Shown here one piece after another: positions 45,717-57,604 of a stretch of 64,000 nt of DNA (the stretch's first letter is position 1; each line of letters begins with the position of its first letter). The translations under genes and the position numbers were made by a program. The DNA comes from Thiorhodococcus mannitoliphagus (lineage in GTDB: Bacteria > Pseudomonadota > Gammaproteobacteria > Chromatiales > Chromatiaceae): positions 1-64,000 of the forward strand of contig NZ_JAAIJR010000010.1 in NCBI RefSeq assembly GCF_010915725.1. The letters are read 5' to 3'. Under the pieces are notes generated by a model. That model saw nothing but the letters and a program-made list of their open reading frames with translations, did no database searches and was not told the DNA's origin.

Positions 45717-46751
45717 TCATGTCGGTGAGGTCACGGGCACGAGCATCGCGACGGCGTCTGGTTTGATCGAGAAGCGCAGCGGCGTCTTGAGCCGTCGGAT
45801 TTCGCCATCCAGCATGACCGTGATCGCACCGCGCCCGGAGACCGCGAGGCTCGCCTCGGAGGTGGTCGCGGTTAGCAAGGCGTCGTCGGCCTGCCAACTG
45901 CCCAGCATGAGCCGGGTGAGCAGACGCGCGAGTTCGCGGGCCGACGTCTTGCGCACCGCGTAGATGCCGAGGACGCCGCCATCGAGACGCATGCGGCGGG
46001 GCAGGGGCCCGAAGGAGGCGTCGAGCAGATTGCTGGTGACCACGACCGTGCGCGAGCGCAGTCGCTCTCGGCCCGCCCCAGTGACCAGCGTCATGCGCCG
46101 ATGCGGGTAGCTCCGCAGCAACCTCAGGGCGCGCCAAAGCAGCTTGGGCCAGCGTTGCCAGGGGGGCGTCCGCCGCTCGCGCTCGCGCCAGCGTGCCACC
46201 AGGGGGCCGACGCCGACCATGCAGGCGCAGAGAAAGGACTCGCCGTTGACGCAGCCAATGTCGACGGTCTGGACGCGAGCATCCAACAGGGCAGTGACCG
46301 CATCCTCCAGATCGAGCGGGATGCCGAGGTCCTTGGCCATCCAGTTCATGGTGCCGCGCGGGATGATCCCGATGGGCACGCGATGTCCGTCCAGTGCCTC
46401 GACGACACTGAGCAGCGTGCCGTCGCCTCCTGCCACATAGATCGCGCGCACATCCTCCCCGAGGGCGTCGTGCAGCGACTCGGCGAGGGTATCTGGCGCG
46501 AATGCAATGACCTGGACCTCGATATCACGCTCGCCCAGGCGCTGATTCAAGAGACCCAGCACTGGATCAACAGCGTTCGGATCGGCGTTTCCAGACGCTG
46601 AGTTGATCACCGCCAAGACGCGTGAGCCTGTCTGTGTTGAGCCTGTCTGCGTTGAGACTGCAGGCTTGGCCGGGAGCGATTCAGGTGGAGGCATGGGCGG
46701 GCTGGCTCCGGTGGCGAAGGAATTGAGTTGTTGCGGCACAGCATCTGTCAT
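45717..46751 (-). CDS. Diacylglycerol/lipid kinase-family protein
   Basis: A 344-residue protein. The first 40 residues are a low-complexity Pro/Ser/Thr leader with a repeated TQTGS. The catalytic core begins VLAVINSASGNADP, with the nucleotide-binding YVAGGDGTLLSVVEAL and IIPRGTMNWMAKDLG, typical of DgkA/YegS-like kinases. These phosphorylate diacylglycerol, sphingoid bases or related lipids at the membrane. The partner metallophosphoesterase follows 14 bp later. The true start may lie further in, near residue 42, because the leader is not conserved-looking. Confidence 0.85.
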   Translation of the reverse strand: MTDAVPQQLNSFATGASPPMPPPESLPAKPAVSTQTGSTQTGSRVLAVINSASGNADPNAVDPVLGLLNQRLGERDIEVQVIAFAPDTLAESLHDALGEDVRAIYVAGGDGTLLSVVEALDGHRVPIGIIPRGTMNWMAKDLGIPLDLEDAVTALLDARVQTVDIGCVNGESFLCACMVGVGPLVARWRERERRTPPWQRWPKLLWRALRLLRSYPHRRMTLVTGAGRERLRSRTVVVTSNLLDASFGPLPRRMRLDGGVLGIYAVRKTSARELARLLTRLMLGSWQADDALLTATTSEASLAVSGRGAITVMLDGEIRRLKTPLRFSIKPDAVAMLVPVTSPT

Positions 46752-47417
46752 GGCGCGTCAGTCTGAGGCGTGGAAGCAGGTCATGAGATGTCGTCTCGGG
46801 AGGACGGTGCACAGGGGGCCAGTGTTCGTCTCGGCATGTCTCATCGCCTTCTCGTTTCACTTGATTGATCATAGTGATAGCAATCGCTGGGCCAGCCTTT
46901 TCAGCAATAAGACTGACTTTGATTTGCCGGTCCCGCGACCTGCGGGAGATGCCCCGCTCAATGGTGCTAATCCCCCATCCTTGAGGTGGACGCACTACTC
47001 TGGTGAAACAGCCGCACTCAACGCCTGCTCAGTGACCGCGAGATTCAGGTTCTGGGTGTCGCGGTTCAGCCAATCAGTCTGGCGCCGCCTAGAGCCGGTG
47101 AGATCCCTCTCCGAGCGCGGTCCAGCGGTGCAATTGAACCGCGAGTGGTTGCAATGGCCCGATCGGCTGCACTGTCGCTGGTCCTATCCACCGTCTCTTC
47201 CCACTTGAGGGGAGCCTTGAGTCTTGCCAAGGTAGGCATCGACGTCCAGCTGCTCATGCGGGGCATCCTGGCATCCAGGATGCTTAAGTCGAAGTTCGCA
47301 GGGTTTCCGCGGACCGTCGCAATCACCACTTTCGTTGGCGTCGGCTGCCGCCGCTGAGCGGCTGCCTCTCATGGCTTTTGTCTGCGCCCTATCCATCACA
47401 AGTCTTGGAGATCGCTG
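46752..47417. other. Gene-free interval with a strong hairpin
   Basis: No gene is supportable. GCATCCTGG and CCAGGATGC (47263-47283) pair perfectly over 9 bases with a 3-nt loop, without a T-tract. The interval separates divergent genes, so it should contain the promoters of the lipid-kinase pair and of the MscK-like channel. I cannot assign -35/-10 boxes with confidence. Confidence 0.4.
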
Positions 47418-50054
47418 ATGTATCCTCACCGCGTTGCCTTCTGGTTGCTCTCCATCGCCCTTGCCCTGTTCATGATGGCTCCCGAGCTGCATGCCCAGGC
47501 CACCGCGACGACGCCCAAGGATAGCGGCGTCGAGACGAGCGCCGAGGCGACACCCTCCGCGCCAGAGGCGACACCCCCGCAGCCAGACGCGGCCGGATCC
47601 CAAACCGGGGTCGATCCGGCGCGCGTCGGTCTGGCGGGTCTTGGTGTTCCGCTCGTGACCGCAGAGGACTTCGAGCGCGCCTCCACGTTGATCGACGCGC
47701 GCATCACGGACATCGAGAAGACCGATCACAGCGATGCGCAGGCCCCTGTCTCGGCTGCGCAGGGTGAAGCCGTTACGGCCGATCCCAGAATCGCGCCCCT
47801 GCAGGCATTGAGACTCGAGGTTCAGCGTCGGGCCGCCCTGGTTGGTCGGCTTCAGGAGGCGCAGGACGCGCTGACGGACCTGCAAGAGCAGCGCGCGACA
47901 CTCAAGAAAGCGGGGCTTGCGACCAAACCGCCCTACGGCATCACGCTCTTGGACCAATTTCGCTCCGAGCAGCGTTCGAGCGAGCACGATGCCGAAGCGG
48001 CTGAGCGGGCCGTCGCCATGGCAAAACAGCAGATCGCCGCCGCCGAGGCGAAGGTCGCGCAGGCCAATGAAAGGCGACGGCGCATCCGCGACCAAGTCGA
48101 GCAGGCCGAGGCCGGTGCGGATTCAGGGGCGCTGGCGCGTCAGTTGGAGGCCGCCAGGCTGAGCGCTCTCGCCGCGTATTTCCGTCAAGAGGCAGCGAGC
48201 AGGGAGCTGGAGTTGGCGCAGCGGCAAGACGACCTGGCACGCCAACGCCTGAGCCTGCTGGCGTCCAAGGTCGAGCGCGTGAAGGCGCATCTGGTCTTCA
48301 CCCAGGCGGCCTTGGATGAGCAGCTCAAGGCGCTCGATGGGCGGGAGAAGGACGCCCGTGAACGCATCAGCGCCCTCGAAGAGGCGAGCAATACGGCCGA
48401 GGGGGCCTTGTTCGAGGCGCGGCGACGCCTGCGGCACACCACAGCCGAGCAGGACAAGGACCTCCTTCAGGCGCGGGTTGCGGCGCGTGAGGCGGAGCTG
48501 GCGGCCGCGCGCCAAGGGATCGAATACCTCAATCAGATCGTCACTGACATCGCCGCGGCGCGAACCCTCTGGCAGCGGCGCTATGCCTTGATGCAGGACG
48601 ACGCGCCGGCGGCGCCCGCCAGTTGGCTGAGCGGCACAGACGCCATCCTCGACGCGATCACGGAAGAAACCCAATACATCCAGGCCAGGATCGCCTCGCT
48701 GCGATCCATACAGCTGACATTGACGCAGCGCCTTGGCGAGCCGCGCCTCGACCCGGAGATGCGCACGGCCATTCAACAGCGCCAGGCGGCCCTCGACCAG
48801 CAGGAAGGGCTGGCCGAGCAGCTGCTGGCCTTCGAGGATCAGCTGCGCGCCTTGGCCCAGCAATTCAGGGCTGAGCTGACGGCCGCGGCGCGCGCGCGCA
48901 CCTTTGCTCAGCGCCTGGACGCGCTCGTGGTGCGTCTGAGCGGCTGGTGGAATCAAGAACTCTTCGTCTTCCAGGACCAGGGTTTCTATCTGCGCGACAT
49001 GGTCACGGGCGGGCTGGTGTTCGTGCTCGTCCTCGCCATCGTCTCCTTCCTCAAGACCCTGTTGCGTCGCACCGTCCTGCCGCGTCTGAACAACGCGGCG
49101 CGCGGGGACGAGCGGGCGCCGCGCGCGCTGGTGCTGGCGTTCATCCGCAACACCAGCCAGCTCTTCGTCCTGGCCGTTGCCTTTTATGCGGCGATGGCGA
49201 CCTCCGGCTTGGCACAGGGTCAGCTTCAGGGCTGGCTCTGGTCGGTGCTGGTGGTGGTGACCTGGCTCCAGGTCGGTCTCTGGGCCAGCGCCGGCGCGGT
49301 CGATCTCATCCAGCGCCAACGCAGCCACCGCGAGCGGATCGATCCATCGGCGGTCACCGGCTTCGGCCTCATGCTCTTCTTCGCCCGGGTCGGTATCTGG
49401 ATGCTGGTGCTGGTCTCGGTGCTCTCCCATTTCGACTATCCCATCACCGGGTTGATCGGGGCGCTTGGCGTGAGCGGCATCGCCATCGCCTTTGCCGTGC
49501 AGAACATCCTGGCCGACGTCTTCAGCTCCATGGCCATCATTCTCGACAAGCCCTTTCGGGTCGGCGACTTCATCGTCACCGGCGAGACCCTGGGCGTGAT
49601 CGAGCAGATTGGCGTCAAGACCACCCAGATCCGCAGCCTCTCGGGCGAGCAGGTCATCATGTCCAATACCGAGCTGCTCAACAGCCGCATTCACAACTTC
49701 AAGCGCATGCGCGAGCGCCGCGTGGTCTTCAAACTTGGCGTCGTCTACCAGACCCCGCCGGAGATGCTCGAGCGCATCCCGGCGATGATCGAGGCGATCG
49801 TGCGGGGCCAGGCGCGCGCCCGTTTCGATCGCGCACACTTCTTCGAGTACGCCGATTTCGCACTCACGTTTGAGGTCGTCTATTACGTTCAGGGGGCCGA
49901 CTACAACCTCTACATGGATATCCAGCAGGCGATCAATCTGGCCATCTACCGGGCCTTCCGTGAAGCCGGCGTGGAGTTCGCCTATCCGACGCAGGAGCTT
50001 ATCCTGCGGCGCGGGCAGGGGATGGCGAAACCTGCGTTTGACGAGGGGCGTTAG
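47418..50054 (+). CDS. MscK/KefA-like mechanosensitive channel with long periplasmic coiled coil
   Basis: An 878-residue inner-membrane channel. A signal peptide (MYPHRVAFWLLSIALALFMM, cleavage near LHA-Q) leads into a Pro/Thr/Ala-rich linker. A periplasmic region of about 450 residues rich in Ala, Glu, Gln and Arg (heptad-like, about 80-520) follows. Four or five helices follow from about 530, then the MscS core: pore helix LIGALGVSGIAIAFAVQNIL, then ADVFSSMAIILDKPFRVGDF and the beta domain. It opens under membrane tension to release solutes on hypo-osmotic shock, possibly gated by K+ as MscK is. The ATG follows TTGGAGATCGCTG. Confidence 0.88.
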   Translation: MYPHRVAFWLLSIALALFMMAPELHAQATATTPKDSGVETSAEATPSAPEATPPQPDAAGSQTGVDPARVGLAGLGVPLVTAEDFERASTLIDARITDIEKTDHSDAQAPVSAAQGEAVTADPRIAPLQALRLEVQRRAALVGRLQEAQDALTDLQEQRATLKKAGLATKPPYGITLLDQFRSEQRSSEHDAEAAERAVAMAKQQIAAAEAKVAQANERRRRIRDQVEQAEAGADSGALARQLEAARLSALAAYFRQEAASRELELAQRQDDLARQRLSLLASKVERVKAHLVFTQAALDEQLKALDGREKDARERISALEEASNTAEGALFEARRRLRHTTAEQDKDLLQARVAAREAELAAARQGIEYLNQIVTDIAAARTLWQRRYALMQDDAPAAPASWLSGTDAILDAITEETQYIQARIASLRSIQLTLTQRLGEPRLDPEMRTAIQQRQAALDQQEGLAEQLLAFEDQLRALAQQFRAELTAAARARTFAQRLDALVVRLSGWWNQELFVFQDQGFYLRDMVTGGLVFVLVLAIVSFLKTLLRRTVLPRLNNAARGDERAPRALVLAFIRNTSQLFVLAVAFYAAMATSGLAQGQLQGWLWSVLVVVTWLQVGLWASAGAVDLIQRQRSHRERIDPSAVTGFGLMLFFARVGIWMLVLVSVLSHFDYPITGLIGALGVSGIAIAFAVQNILADVFSSMAIILDKPFRVGDFIVTGETLGVIEQIGVKTTQIRSLSGEQVIMSNTELLNSRIHNFKRMRERRVVFKLGVVYQTPPEMLERIPAMIEAIVRGQARARFDRAHFFEYADFALTFEVVYYVQGADYNLYMDIQQAINLAIYRAFREAGVEFAYPTQELILRRGQGMAKPAFDEGR

Positions 50055-50181
50055 AGTGCCTGCGGTTGCCCTGGCGTCCGACGGTGCGGCCGGTCCGTTT
50101 GTCCCCATTTCCCCTTGGATTGTCCGCCATACTGCCTCTTGCGAAAATTCGGGCAACCCCACGAGCCATAGGTCGATCTCC

Positions 50182-50403
50182 ATGCAGATCGAAGTCGATG
50201 TTTCCGCAGATGGTGTGCTTACGGCGCGCCTGCCGCAGCGTTTTCGCGGCAAGCATGTCCGTGTCCGCATTGAGGAGGAGGTCCTGCCGCGACGCCGCGA
50301 CATGGGGCGGGCGGCACGCCGCCACCTGATGGATGCCTGCTATGAGTTGGATACCAGCTTCGAGACGCTCTTCAATCGCTACCAAAAGAGTCTGAGTCAG
50401 TGA
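50182..50403 (+). CDS. Small hypothetical protein with AbrB-like start
   Basis: A 73-residue protein: MQIEVDVSADGVLTARLPQR, then FRGKHVRVRIEEEVLP, and a helical C-terminus RRHLMDACYELDTSFETLFN. The strand-rich first half resembles antitoxins or other AbrB-like small DNA-binding proteins; no toxin gene follows. No convincing ribosome-binding site precedes it. I treat it as plausible but unassigned. Confidence 0.5.
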   Translation: MQIEVDVSADGVLTARLPQRFRGKHVRVRIEEEVLPRRRDMGRAARRHLMDACYELDTSFETLFNRYQKSLSQ

Positions 50404-50529
50404 GCGGACTCCGAGACATCTGCCACCACCGAACTCGGCCGTATCCTCAGCTACACCGATACCCTGGACGAGGAAACCGAGGCTCCTTACCCAAGCGTCC
50501 ATGATCCAAGGCCATCGGCATCGCGTCGT

Positions 50530-51891
50530 TCAAGATGGAAAGACCTTGAACGCCTTACCCTCAATGCCCTCCCGCCGAAGGTCAGTGCTTACCGATTTCC
50601 ACATCTCTTCGCACCAGCGCTGCAAATCGGCACCTAGTTCTGCGGAGATGAAGTCGCGCTGAGCGAGGTACTCGCCAAACCAGTACATGGCGTTGATCGA
50701 GCCCAGTGCCTTCGTTGGATCCATTGAGAAGATAAACTGGGCATTTTGGGCCAGGGTTTGGTCAACAAGCTGTTTGGTGAAGGTGAATGGCTGCCGTGGT
50801 CGCTTGCCGCGTGGAGTGCTTCTCAACAAGTACCACAACACCTGCTGACGGTAGAACTGGGCCTTCATCCAACTGAAACCCTTTTCTCTGTGCAGCCATC
50901 CCATGAAGTTGAGGGTGGCGGTGCTGTGGAACTGGGCAACATCCTTCGTCGTGCGAAAGCTGTCGAGGAAGCTCGCGTCGAGATCACCGACGATCTGATC
51001 GAGTCTCGTCTCCAGACTCTTGGGGTCGTACCAATGCTCACGCAGCGGCGTCCGCAGTGCCTTGAGTCGTTCGATGAGTGGCTCTGGGTTGGCGCGATCA
51101 CCGCCCCTGTCGAGGTAGTCCGTGCAATAGGCATAGACCAGAATGTCCAGTGCCTCGTCCCCTCCGATAACCTGGGTTGATCGTATAAGTGGGTCATAGA
51201 TCGCTTCCAGGAGATCCACGAGCGTCTCGTCGCGCTCGCTCACCATGAGGAAATTGATCACTCCGAACAGGAAGTCCGGGTCGGCATCTGGATATTCCTT
51301 GAACAACTCCAGATAGACCTGGATGTCGGCGCCGGAGCCCTGCTCGATGAGGCTGTAGGCGATGATGTCCCGATCGAAGTAGGCGAAGTGCTTGAGGTAG
51401 GTCGCCGGAAAGGTCTGGCGGAGATGCTTCAGGAACTCGATGTAGTCGCCGGTTCGGTCGAGCCTGATAAGCTTTGCGCCCAGCTCGAAGAGGGCCTCTT
51501 CCACCCCAAGGTTCTCGACCAGATCCGGGTGGGCTTGGAAAAACGCGTGCAGATGATGGAGAACCTGGTCCGGATCCTTCGCCATCTCATCGTATTCGGA
51601 CCACCATGCCTCGACCAGGGCTTGCTCTTCCTCGTCGATCTCCGGCATCTCCTTGTCGATGGTCTTGGAGACATAGGGCTCCACGTCGCTTCCGGGCGAT
51701 TCCTCGAAATCTTCGATTAAATCAATCTCATCGAATGCGTCATCGACGATGGGGGAGTCTTCGAACAGCGCCCCGATATCATCCGTTTTTGTATTTTCGA
51801 GGTGCTTTTTCTCGTCTTTCGCGAGGCAGCATTTCTTGTATTTCTTGCCGCTGCCACAGGGGCAGGGGTCATTTCTTCCAACTTTGCTCAT
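50530..51891 (-). CDS. SEC-C-motif protein of unknown function
   Basis: A 453-residue soluble protein. It starts [20 protein letters not shown] with a CC after it: a SEC-C zinc-binding motif (CPC...CC) as found at the end of SecA, here at the N-terminus. An acidic linker (about 30-90) follows, then a helical body ([40 protein letters not shown]) resembling helical-repeat folds. The basic [20 protein letters not shown] lies near the end. I do not recognise a catalytic site. The start is the ATG at 51889-51891; the Shine-Dalgarno is weak. It stands alone. Confidence 0.75.
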   Translation of the reverse strand: MSKVGRNDPCPCGSGKKYKKCCLAKDEKKHLENTKTDDIGALFEDSPIVDDAFDEIDLIEDFEESPGSDVEPYVSKTIDKEMPEIDEEEQALVEAWWSEYDEMAKDPDQVLHHLHAFFQAHPDLVENLGVEEALFELGAKLIRLDRTGDYIEFLKHLRQTFPATYLKHFAYFDRDIIAYSLIEQGSGADIQVYLELFKEYPDADPDFLFGVINFLMVSERDETLVDLLEAIYDPLIRSTQVIGGDEALDILVYAYCTDYLDRGGDRANPEPLIERLKALRTPLREHWYDPKSLETRLDQIVGDLDASFLDSFRTTKDVAQFHSTATLNFMGWLHREKGFSWMKAQFYRQQVLWYLLRSTPRGKRPRQPFTFTKQLVDQTLAQNAQFIFSMDPTKALGSINAMYWFGEYLAQRDFISAELGADLQRWCEEMWKSVSTDLRREGIEGKAFKVFPS

Positions 51892-52189
51892 GAGTAGGAT
51901 AGGTTCTCGCTGTCGATTTTTTGCTATTAAACCGCGTCCAACGCGAATTGAGTAATCTTCATTAGTTCGGAGCGACCGTCCGCTCAGGAGTCGCGGCGGC
52001 GCTTCGGCGGGCATCTTAGTCGGTCGATCAGCGCATAACATCGCGCCGGGCAGGCTGCGGGCGGGCTCGGCGTGAGCCAGGGTCGGTCCTGTTTCCAGAG
52101 ATGGAACCGATCACGAGACACTCCGTCACCGATGGTCGCACACAGCATTGTGTTCGACCGTCGAATACATAGACGCACCTGCCGAAGAC

Positions 52190-52440
52190 CCAAGGGTCTC
52201 CAGCGAGGAGGTGATGTTCATTAACGCAGCCTTTGAGACCGCCAAGGAGGAGAAGCCGCTAGTGCTCAACGAAGCCCTGGTCGCCATGAACGCTCAGCTT
52301 ACGGAAAAGATCCGCGCGCTGGAAGAGATCAACGACGATCTCAACAACCTCCTGGTGAGCAGTGGGATGCCCACCCTGTTTCTCGATCCGCGCCTGCGCT
52401 ACCGGATCCAGAAATACGGATTCAAGGGTCATGAGCCACA
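52190..52440 (+). pseudogene. CheB/CheR-PAS linker remnant
   Basis: The frame reads ETAKEEKPLVLNEALVAMNA, then QLTEKIRALEEINDDLNNLL and TLFLDPRLRYRI. This matches the coiled-coil plus PAS part of CheB-CheR fusion proteins ('ETAKEELQSLNEEL...VNAQLQEKI..LE..NNDLxNLL..T.FLD..LRI'). The methylesterase, methyltransferase and kinase parts are absent. Residues 'KPLVLNEAL' look eroded. After GYGFKG-like residues the homology ends. Confidence 0.65.
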
Positions 52441-52451
52441 GGGCGAGGACG

Positions 52452-52637
52452 TCAAGGCAAAGCGGCGTGGGAGGGGCGGTCCGCCGGGATCTCCGCCATC
52501 GATCCGGCCGTCTCTTGCGTGATCGCTGTCGCCGAGCCGGCTTGGTCGACGTCCATGGTCGCTCCCCGGGCGTTTGCCGCGAGTCCAAACATCGCGATTA
52601 GGCCGACGATCAAGGCTCGGTTCAGGAAGGTGTTCAT
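52452..52637 (-). CDS. Short secreted protein
   Basis: A 61-residue protein with a signal peptide (MNTFLNRALIVGLIAMFGLA, cleavage near ANA-RG) and a short mature part, ATMDVDQAGSATAITQETAG, ending DRPSHAALP. The ATG at 52635-52637 follows CTGAGGAGAACCGAG, a strong ribosome-binding site, which supports real expression. The mature peptide is not recognised. It overlaps the CheR-linker remnant on the other strand. Confidence 0.5.
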   Translation of the reverse strand: MNTFLNRALIVGLIAMFGLAANARGATMDVDQAGSATAITQETAGSMAEIPADRPSHAALP

Positions 52638-52846
52638 CTCGGTTCTCCTCAGGGTCTTGGGGTGAGTCTCGAGCGAATGCGCATCGCGGCTCGGCCGGGA
52701 ACCCGGTCCTCCGGTTGCGTTGTTGGAAGAAGCTGTGAACGTAAAGCAAAAAACAAGCCAATATTAGCGGAGCGCCGTCTAGCGCTGGTCGGCGCGGGAA
52801 ACAAGGGGGCGTGGGAAACGGGGAAAGAGGCCGCCGCGCGCGGGGC

Positions 52847-52885
52847 GGTGGTTGTTAACAACCATAAGAGTGGGTAATAACCACC
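52847..52885. promoter_or_regulatory. 16-bp perfect palindrome inside a larger inverted repeat
   Basis: TGGTTGTTAACAACCA (52849-52864) is a perfect palindrome, and GGTGGTTGTTA/TAATAACCACC (52847-52857, 52875-52885) form an alternative stem with one mismatch. A close relative, GGTTGATAACAACC, lies at 62007-62020. Both could be operators for one regulator. The remaining gap 52638-53080 has no gene. Confidence 0.4.
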
Positions 52886-53080
52886 GTGCCTTTCTGTCGT
52901 GCATCGCCCATCTCAAGATCGGCAATCGACCGTTGGGCGGCATGCTGAAAGGTCGGGTCACGGCTGCCATTGCCGCGATATGGGTGACGGTCGCGGTCGG
53001 CATCTCGCTTGTTGCTCTGACAGGGGGCGCGGGTGGTCCGAACCGGGTCGAGACTCATCATCCGCTCCCTCTGACTCACC

Positions 53081-53240
53081 CTCGACGAACTCGACCGGAT
53101 GTGGATTCCGGTGGTCCGGGATTGGCGGTTGAACGAGCGCCACTAGGGCGCGTTGCAGGGTCTCGGCAAGACCGAAACGGCCACGCGATAGGGTGGGGCG
53201 CAGGTCCACCGCTGGCGTCGCGGCTTCGCGATCGCCGCCG
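53081..53240 (+). pseudogene. gpmA: Phosphoglycerate mutase (GpmA) remnant
   Basis: The frame LDELDRMWIPVVRDWRLNER is followed by H-stop-GALQGLGKTETATR, matching 'LDELDLMWIPVxxxWRLNERHYGALQGLNKAET' of 2,3-bisphosphoglycerate-dependent mutase. The Tyr after His has become TAG (53144-53146). A second frame then gives AQVHRWRRGFAIAA, matching 'EQVxIWRRSFDIPPP'. The gene has a nonsense mutation, a frameshift and lacks both ends. The two segments keep the order of the parent gene. Confidence 0.75.
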
Positions 53241-53450
53241 CCGAGGATGACGCCGCCTGCTGGCATGCGCGTCTCGCAACCAGGATCTGGAAGGCTTCTT
53301 GGGGCTTGGAATTGCTGGCGATCCGGACAGGTCGCGGGGCGGCTGGGGGGTGAGAAACAGTGCTCAGACTGTTAGGCTGTCCGCAATCCCGACAGATGAC
53401 AGGCTGCCCTTAGCCGAGCTAAACCACAGATCCGAATCAGGTACGAGACC

Positions 53451-55222
<1,772 letters not shown>

Positions 55223-55226
<4 letters not shown>

Positions 55227-56173
55227 TCGTCAGGACGATTCACCGGCTCGGCGACACCCTGAGCCGCTGGAAACGCGCGGGCCTGCTCGCGGCCCTGATG
55301 TCGGCCGCCGCCTGCGCGCCCGCCGCCGACGTGCCGACCCTGCGTATCGCCTATGTGGACTGGTCCTCGTCCGTGGCGAGCGCCAATGTGGTCTGCGCGG
55401 TCCTTCGCGAACGGCTCGGCCATCCGTGCGAGCTGATCGAGACGACCGCCGATGCCATGTGGCGCATGGTGGCCGACGGCGAGGCCGATGCGTTGCTGTC
55501 CGCCTGGCTGCCCGCGACCCATGCCGGGTACTTCGCCGAGTACGGAGATCGGCTCGCGGATCTCGGTCCCAATCTTGTCGGAACACGAACCGGACTCGTC
55601 ATCCCCGCCGTCGGCGTTGGGCGTCAGACCGGCGGTCGCGGCGAGCGCACCCAGCCGGCGCTGGACATCGACAGCATTGCCCAGTTGGCCGATCACCGGC
55701 AGGCGCTCGGCGGGCGCATCGTCGGGATCGATCCGGAGGCCGGCATCATGTCCGCGACCGAGCGCGCGCTCGATGCCTACGACCTCCAAGGCTTCCGGCT
55801 GATCAAGGGCTCGGAGACGGCGATGACCCAGGCGCTCGCGGACGCCATCGCGCGCAATGCCCCCATCGTCGTCACTGGCTGGGAGCCGCATTGGATGCTC
55901 GGACGCTGGTCGCTGAAGTTTCTGGATGATTCCAAGAATGTCTATGGCGGGCGCGGGAGCATCCATACGCTGGTGCGCCCAGGCCTGGCGCAGCATGACC
56001 CCCAAGCCGAGGGCGTCTTGGACCGCTTCGAGTGGGACTCGCGGGCCATGGAGCAGCTGTTGGTCTGGATTCATCAGGACGACGGACGAGACCCTTATGC
56101 ACAGGCGTTGCGGTGGATAGGGACCAATCCTCGGCGCGTGCAAGCCTGGATCGGCACCGACCTGGCCGATTGA
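55223..56173 (+). CDS. Glycine betaine/proline-betaine binding protein (OpuAC-type)
   Basis: A 316-residue exported binding protein with a lipoprotein-like or signal start (LLAALMSAAACAPAADVPTL). The ligand-binding type fold shows IAYVDWSSSVASANVVCAVL, DALLSAWLPATHAGYFAEYG and GWEPHWMLGRWSLKFL, where Trp residues form the aromatic cage for the trimethylammonium group. It overlaps the BCCT gene (ATGA) with GGGAGG upstream. No ABC permease or ATPase follows, so it may deliver ligand to the BCCT carrier or a distant permease. This is unusual because BCCT carriers work without a binding protein. Confidence 0.9.
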
Positions 56174-56202
56174 CGTCCGACTCGCGATCAGGAGCAATCC
56201 AA

Positions 56203-56886
56203 ATGCTGCAAGGCACTAGCCAGAAATTTCGCGGAGGCTGTCTCATGCTGGTCCGCGACACCGAGGGAGCCGTGGGCTTTCTCGGAACCGCGTTTCTCGT
56301 CCATGGAAGTGGTTACCTGCTGACCGCCGCTCATCTGGTCTCCAAACCCGAGGGGCTGCTGGTCGTTGCGACCGCGAGCGGCGGCGAGTATCAGCCCATG
56401 ACCTTCGATCGGGTCGCGGCCATCCCGGTCTCGATCGTCCAGCAGGACATCGCGCACGACGTGGCGCTGCTCAAGATGGAGCAGGAGATCGCGATCGGAG
56501 TTCCAGACGATTTCCTGGGCAGTGGCGCCAATGTGCGGCCCGGCGCCTCGCTCATGAGCCTCGGCTACGCCTTCGGGCACGAGCAATTGCATACGGCGCT
56601 CAGCGTCGGCAGCTTCGCGTCCGCCAAGATCCGTTCCCCGAACGACACGCAGCTCATTCTGTTCGACACCATGGTGCAGGACGGCGATACCGGAGGTCCG
56701 CTGATTCACGTCAGTGACGGCCACATCGTCGGCATCGTCAGCGGTCGCTTCGAGCCGGCCGAGGTCGTTCGCGGCAGCGCCGATTGGGAGCGACGCCCGG
56801 CGCGCGACACCAACATCTCGTTCGCTGTCGATATCGACTATGGCGTTGAGCTGATGCGTGCGGAGGGACTTTTCGAGCACGACTGA
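56203..56886 (+). CDS. Trypsin-like protein with Thr at the nucleophile position
   Basis: A 227-residue protein without a signal peptide. The chymotrypsin-fold triad context is visible: His in LLTAAHLVS, Asp in AHDVALLKME, but the nucleophile motif reads VQDGDTGGPLIHV instead of GDSGGP. Threonine therefore replaces Ser195. It may be an inactive, ligand-binding protease homologue or a slow Thr-nucleophile enzyme. The N-terminal FLGTAFLVHGSGYLLTAAH follows HtrA/S1-like spacing. The start ATG follows AGGAGCAATCCAA. It may be the third gene of the betaine operon (29 bp gap). Confidence 0.82.
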   Translation: MLQGTSQKFRGGCLMLVRDTEGAVGFLGTAFLVHGSGYLLTAAHLVSKPEGLLVVATASGGEYQPMTFDRVAAIPVSIVQQDIAHDVALLKMEQEIAIGVPDDFLGSGANVRPGASLMSLGYAFGHEQLHTALSVGSFASAKIRSPNDTQLILFDTMVQDGDTGGPLIHVSDGHIVGIVSGRFEPAEVVRGSADWERRPARDTNISFAVDIDYGVELMRAEGLFEHD

Positions 56887-56916
56887 AAGCTGCTCCATCC
56901 GCCGATAGCCCCCTGG

Positions 56917-57505
56917 TTACACGTCGATTGAGCGCAGCCGCAGTGCGTTCGTGATGACCGAGACAGAGCTGAAGCTCATCGCGGCCGCGGCAATGATCGG
57001 CGAGAGCAGCAGACCAAAGACGGGATAGGGCACAGCGGCCGCGATGGGCACGCCGATGGCGTTGTAGACGAAGGCGAAGAACAGATTCTGGCGGATGTTG
57101 CGCATGACCGCGCGGCTCAGCCGTCGGGCGCCCAGGATGCCGCGCAGATCGCCCTTGACCAGGGTGACACCCGCGCTCTCCATGGCGACGTCGGCTCCGG
57201 CGCCCATGGCGATGGCGATGGCGATGGCGATGGCGACAAGCATGACCGTCCGGCCCTCGGCGCGCTGCGACTCGGCCTCCAGCGTGCCGGGCTCGATCCC
57301 GATCGAAGCGAGATAGCGACTGGTGCCGATGGCCATGCGGCGGCCCGCGACGAGGCCGCTGACGCCCCTTGCCGGTGCCGGACTCGAAGGTCTCGGTCTC
57401 GGCAAGCTTGAGGTCCTTGTCTTCAGCCCCCCGCACGATGGCCTCGGCCAAGGGGTGCTCACTGGCGCGCTCCAGGGATGAGTCATTGCTGGAGCCTGTC
57501 TCATC
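56917..57505 (-). pseudogene. copA: Copper-transporting P-type ATPase (CopA) remnant
   Basis: Two frames on the minus strand add up to the C-terminal half of Cop[21 protein letters not shown] and [12 protein letters not shown], then [28 protein letters not shown], then [20 protein letters not shown] and ending [10 protein letters not shown]. An extra G near 57367 causes the frame change. Between VMLVA and IAMG about 100 residues (including TGDN and GDGINDAP) are replaced by a (GCCATC)n tract, seen on the plus strand as five ATGGCG units at 57206-57235. The phosphorylation and hinge regions are lost, so it is inactive. Confidence 0.85.
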
Positions 57506-57604
57506 TCGGCCTCCTCGGCTGGTTGGATCATCGGTCTGGTCGCCCGGCCCCTCGCGCGGGCTCCTTCGCGGGGCGGGCGGTTGGGGCTGATGGGTCAAGT
57601 CACC

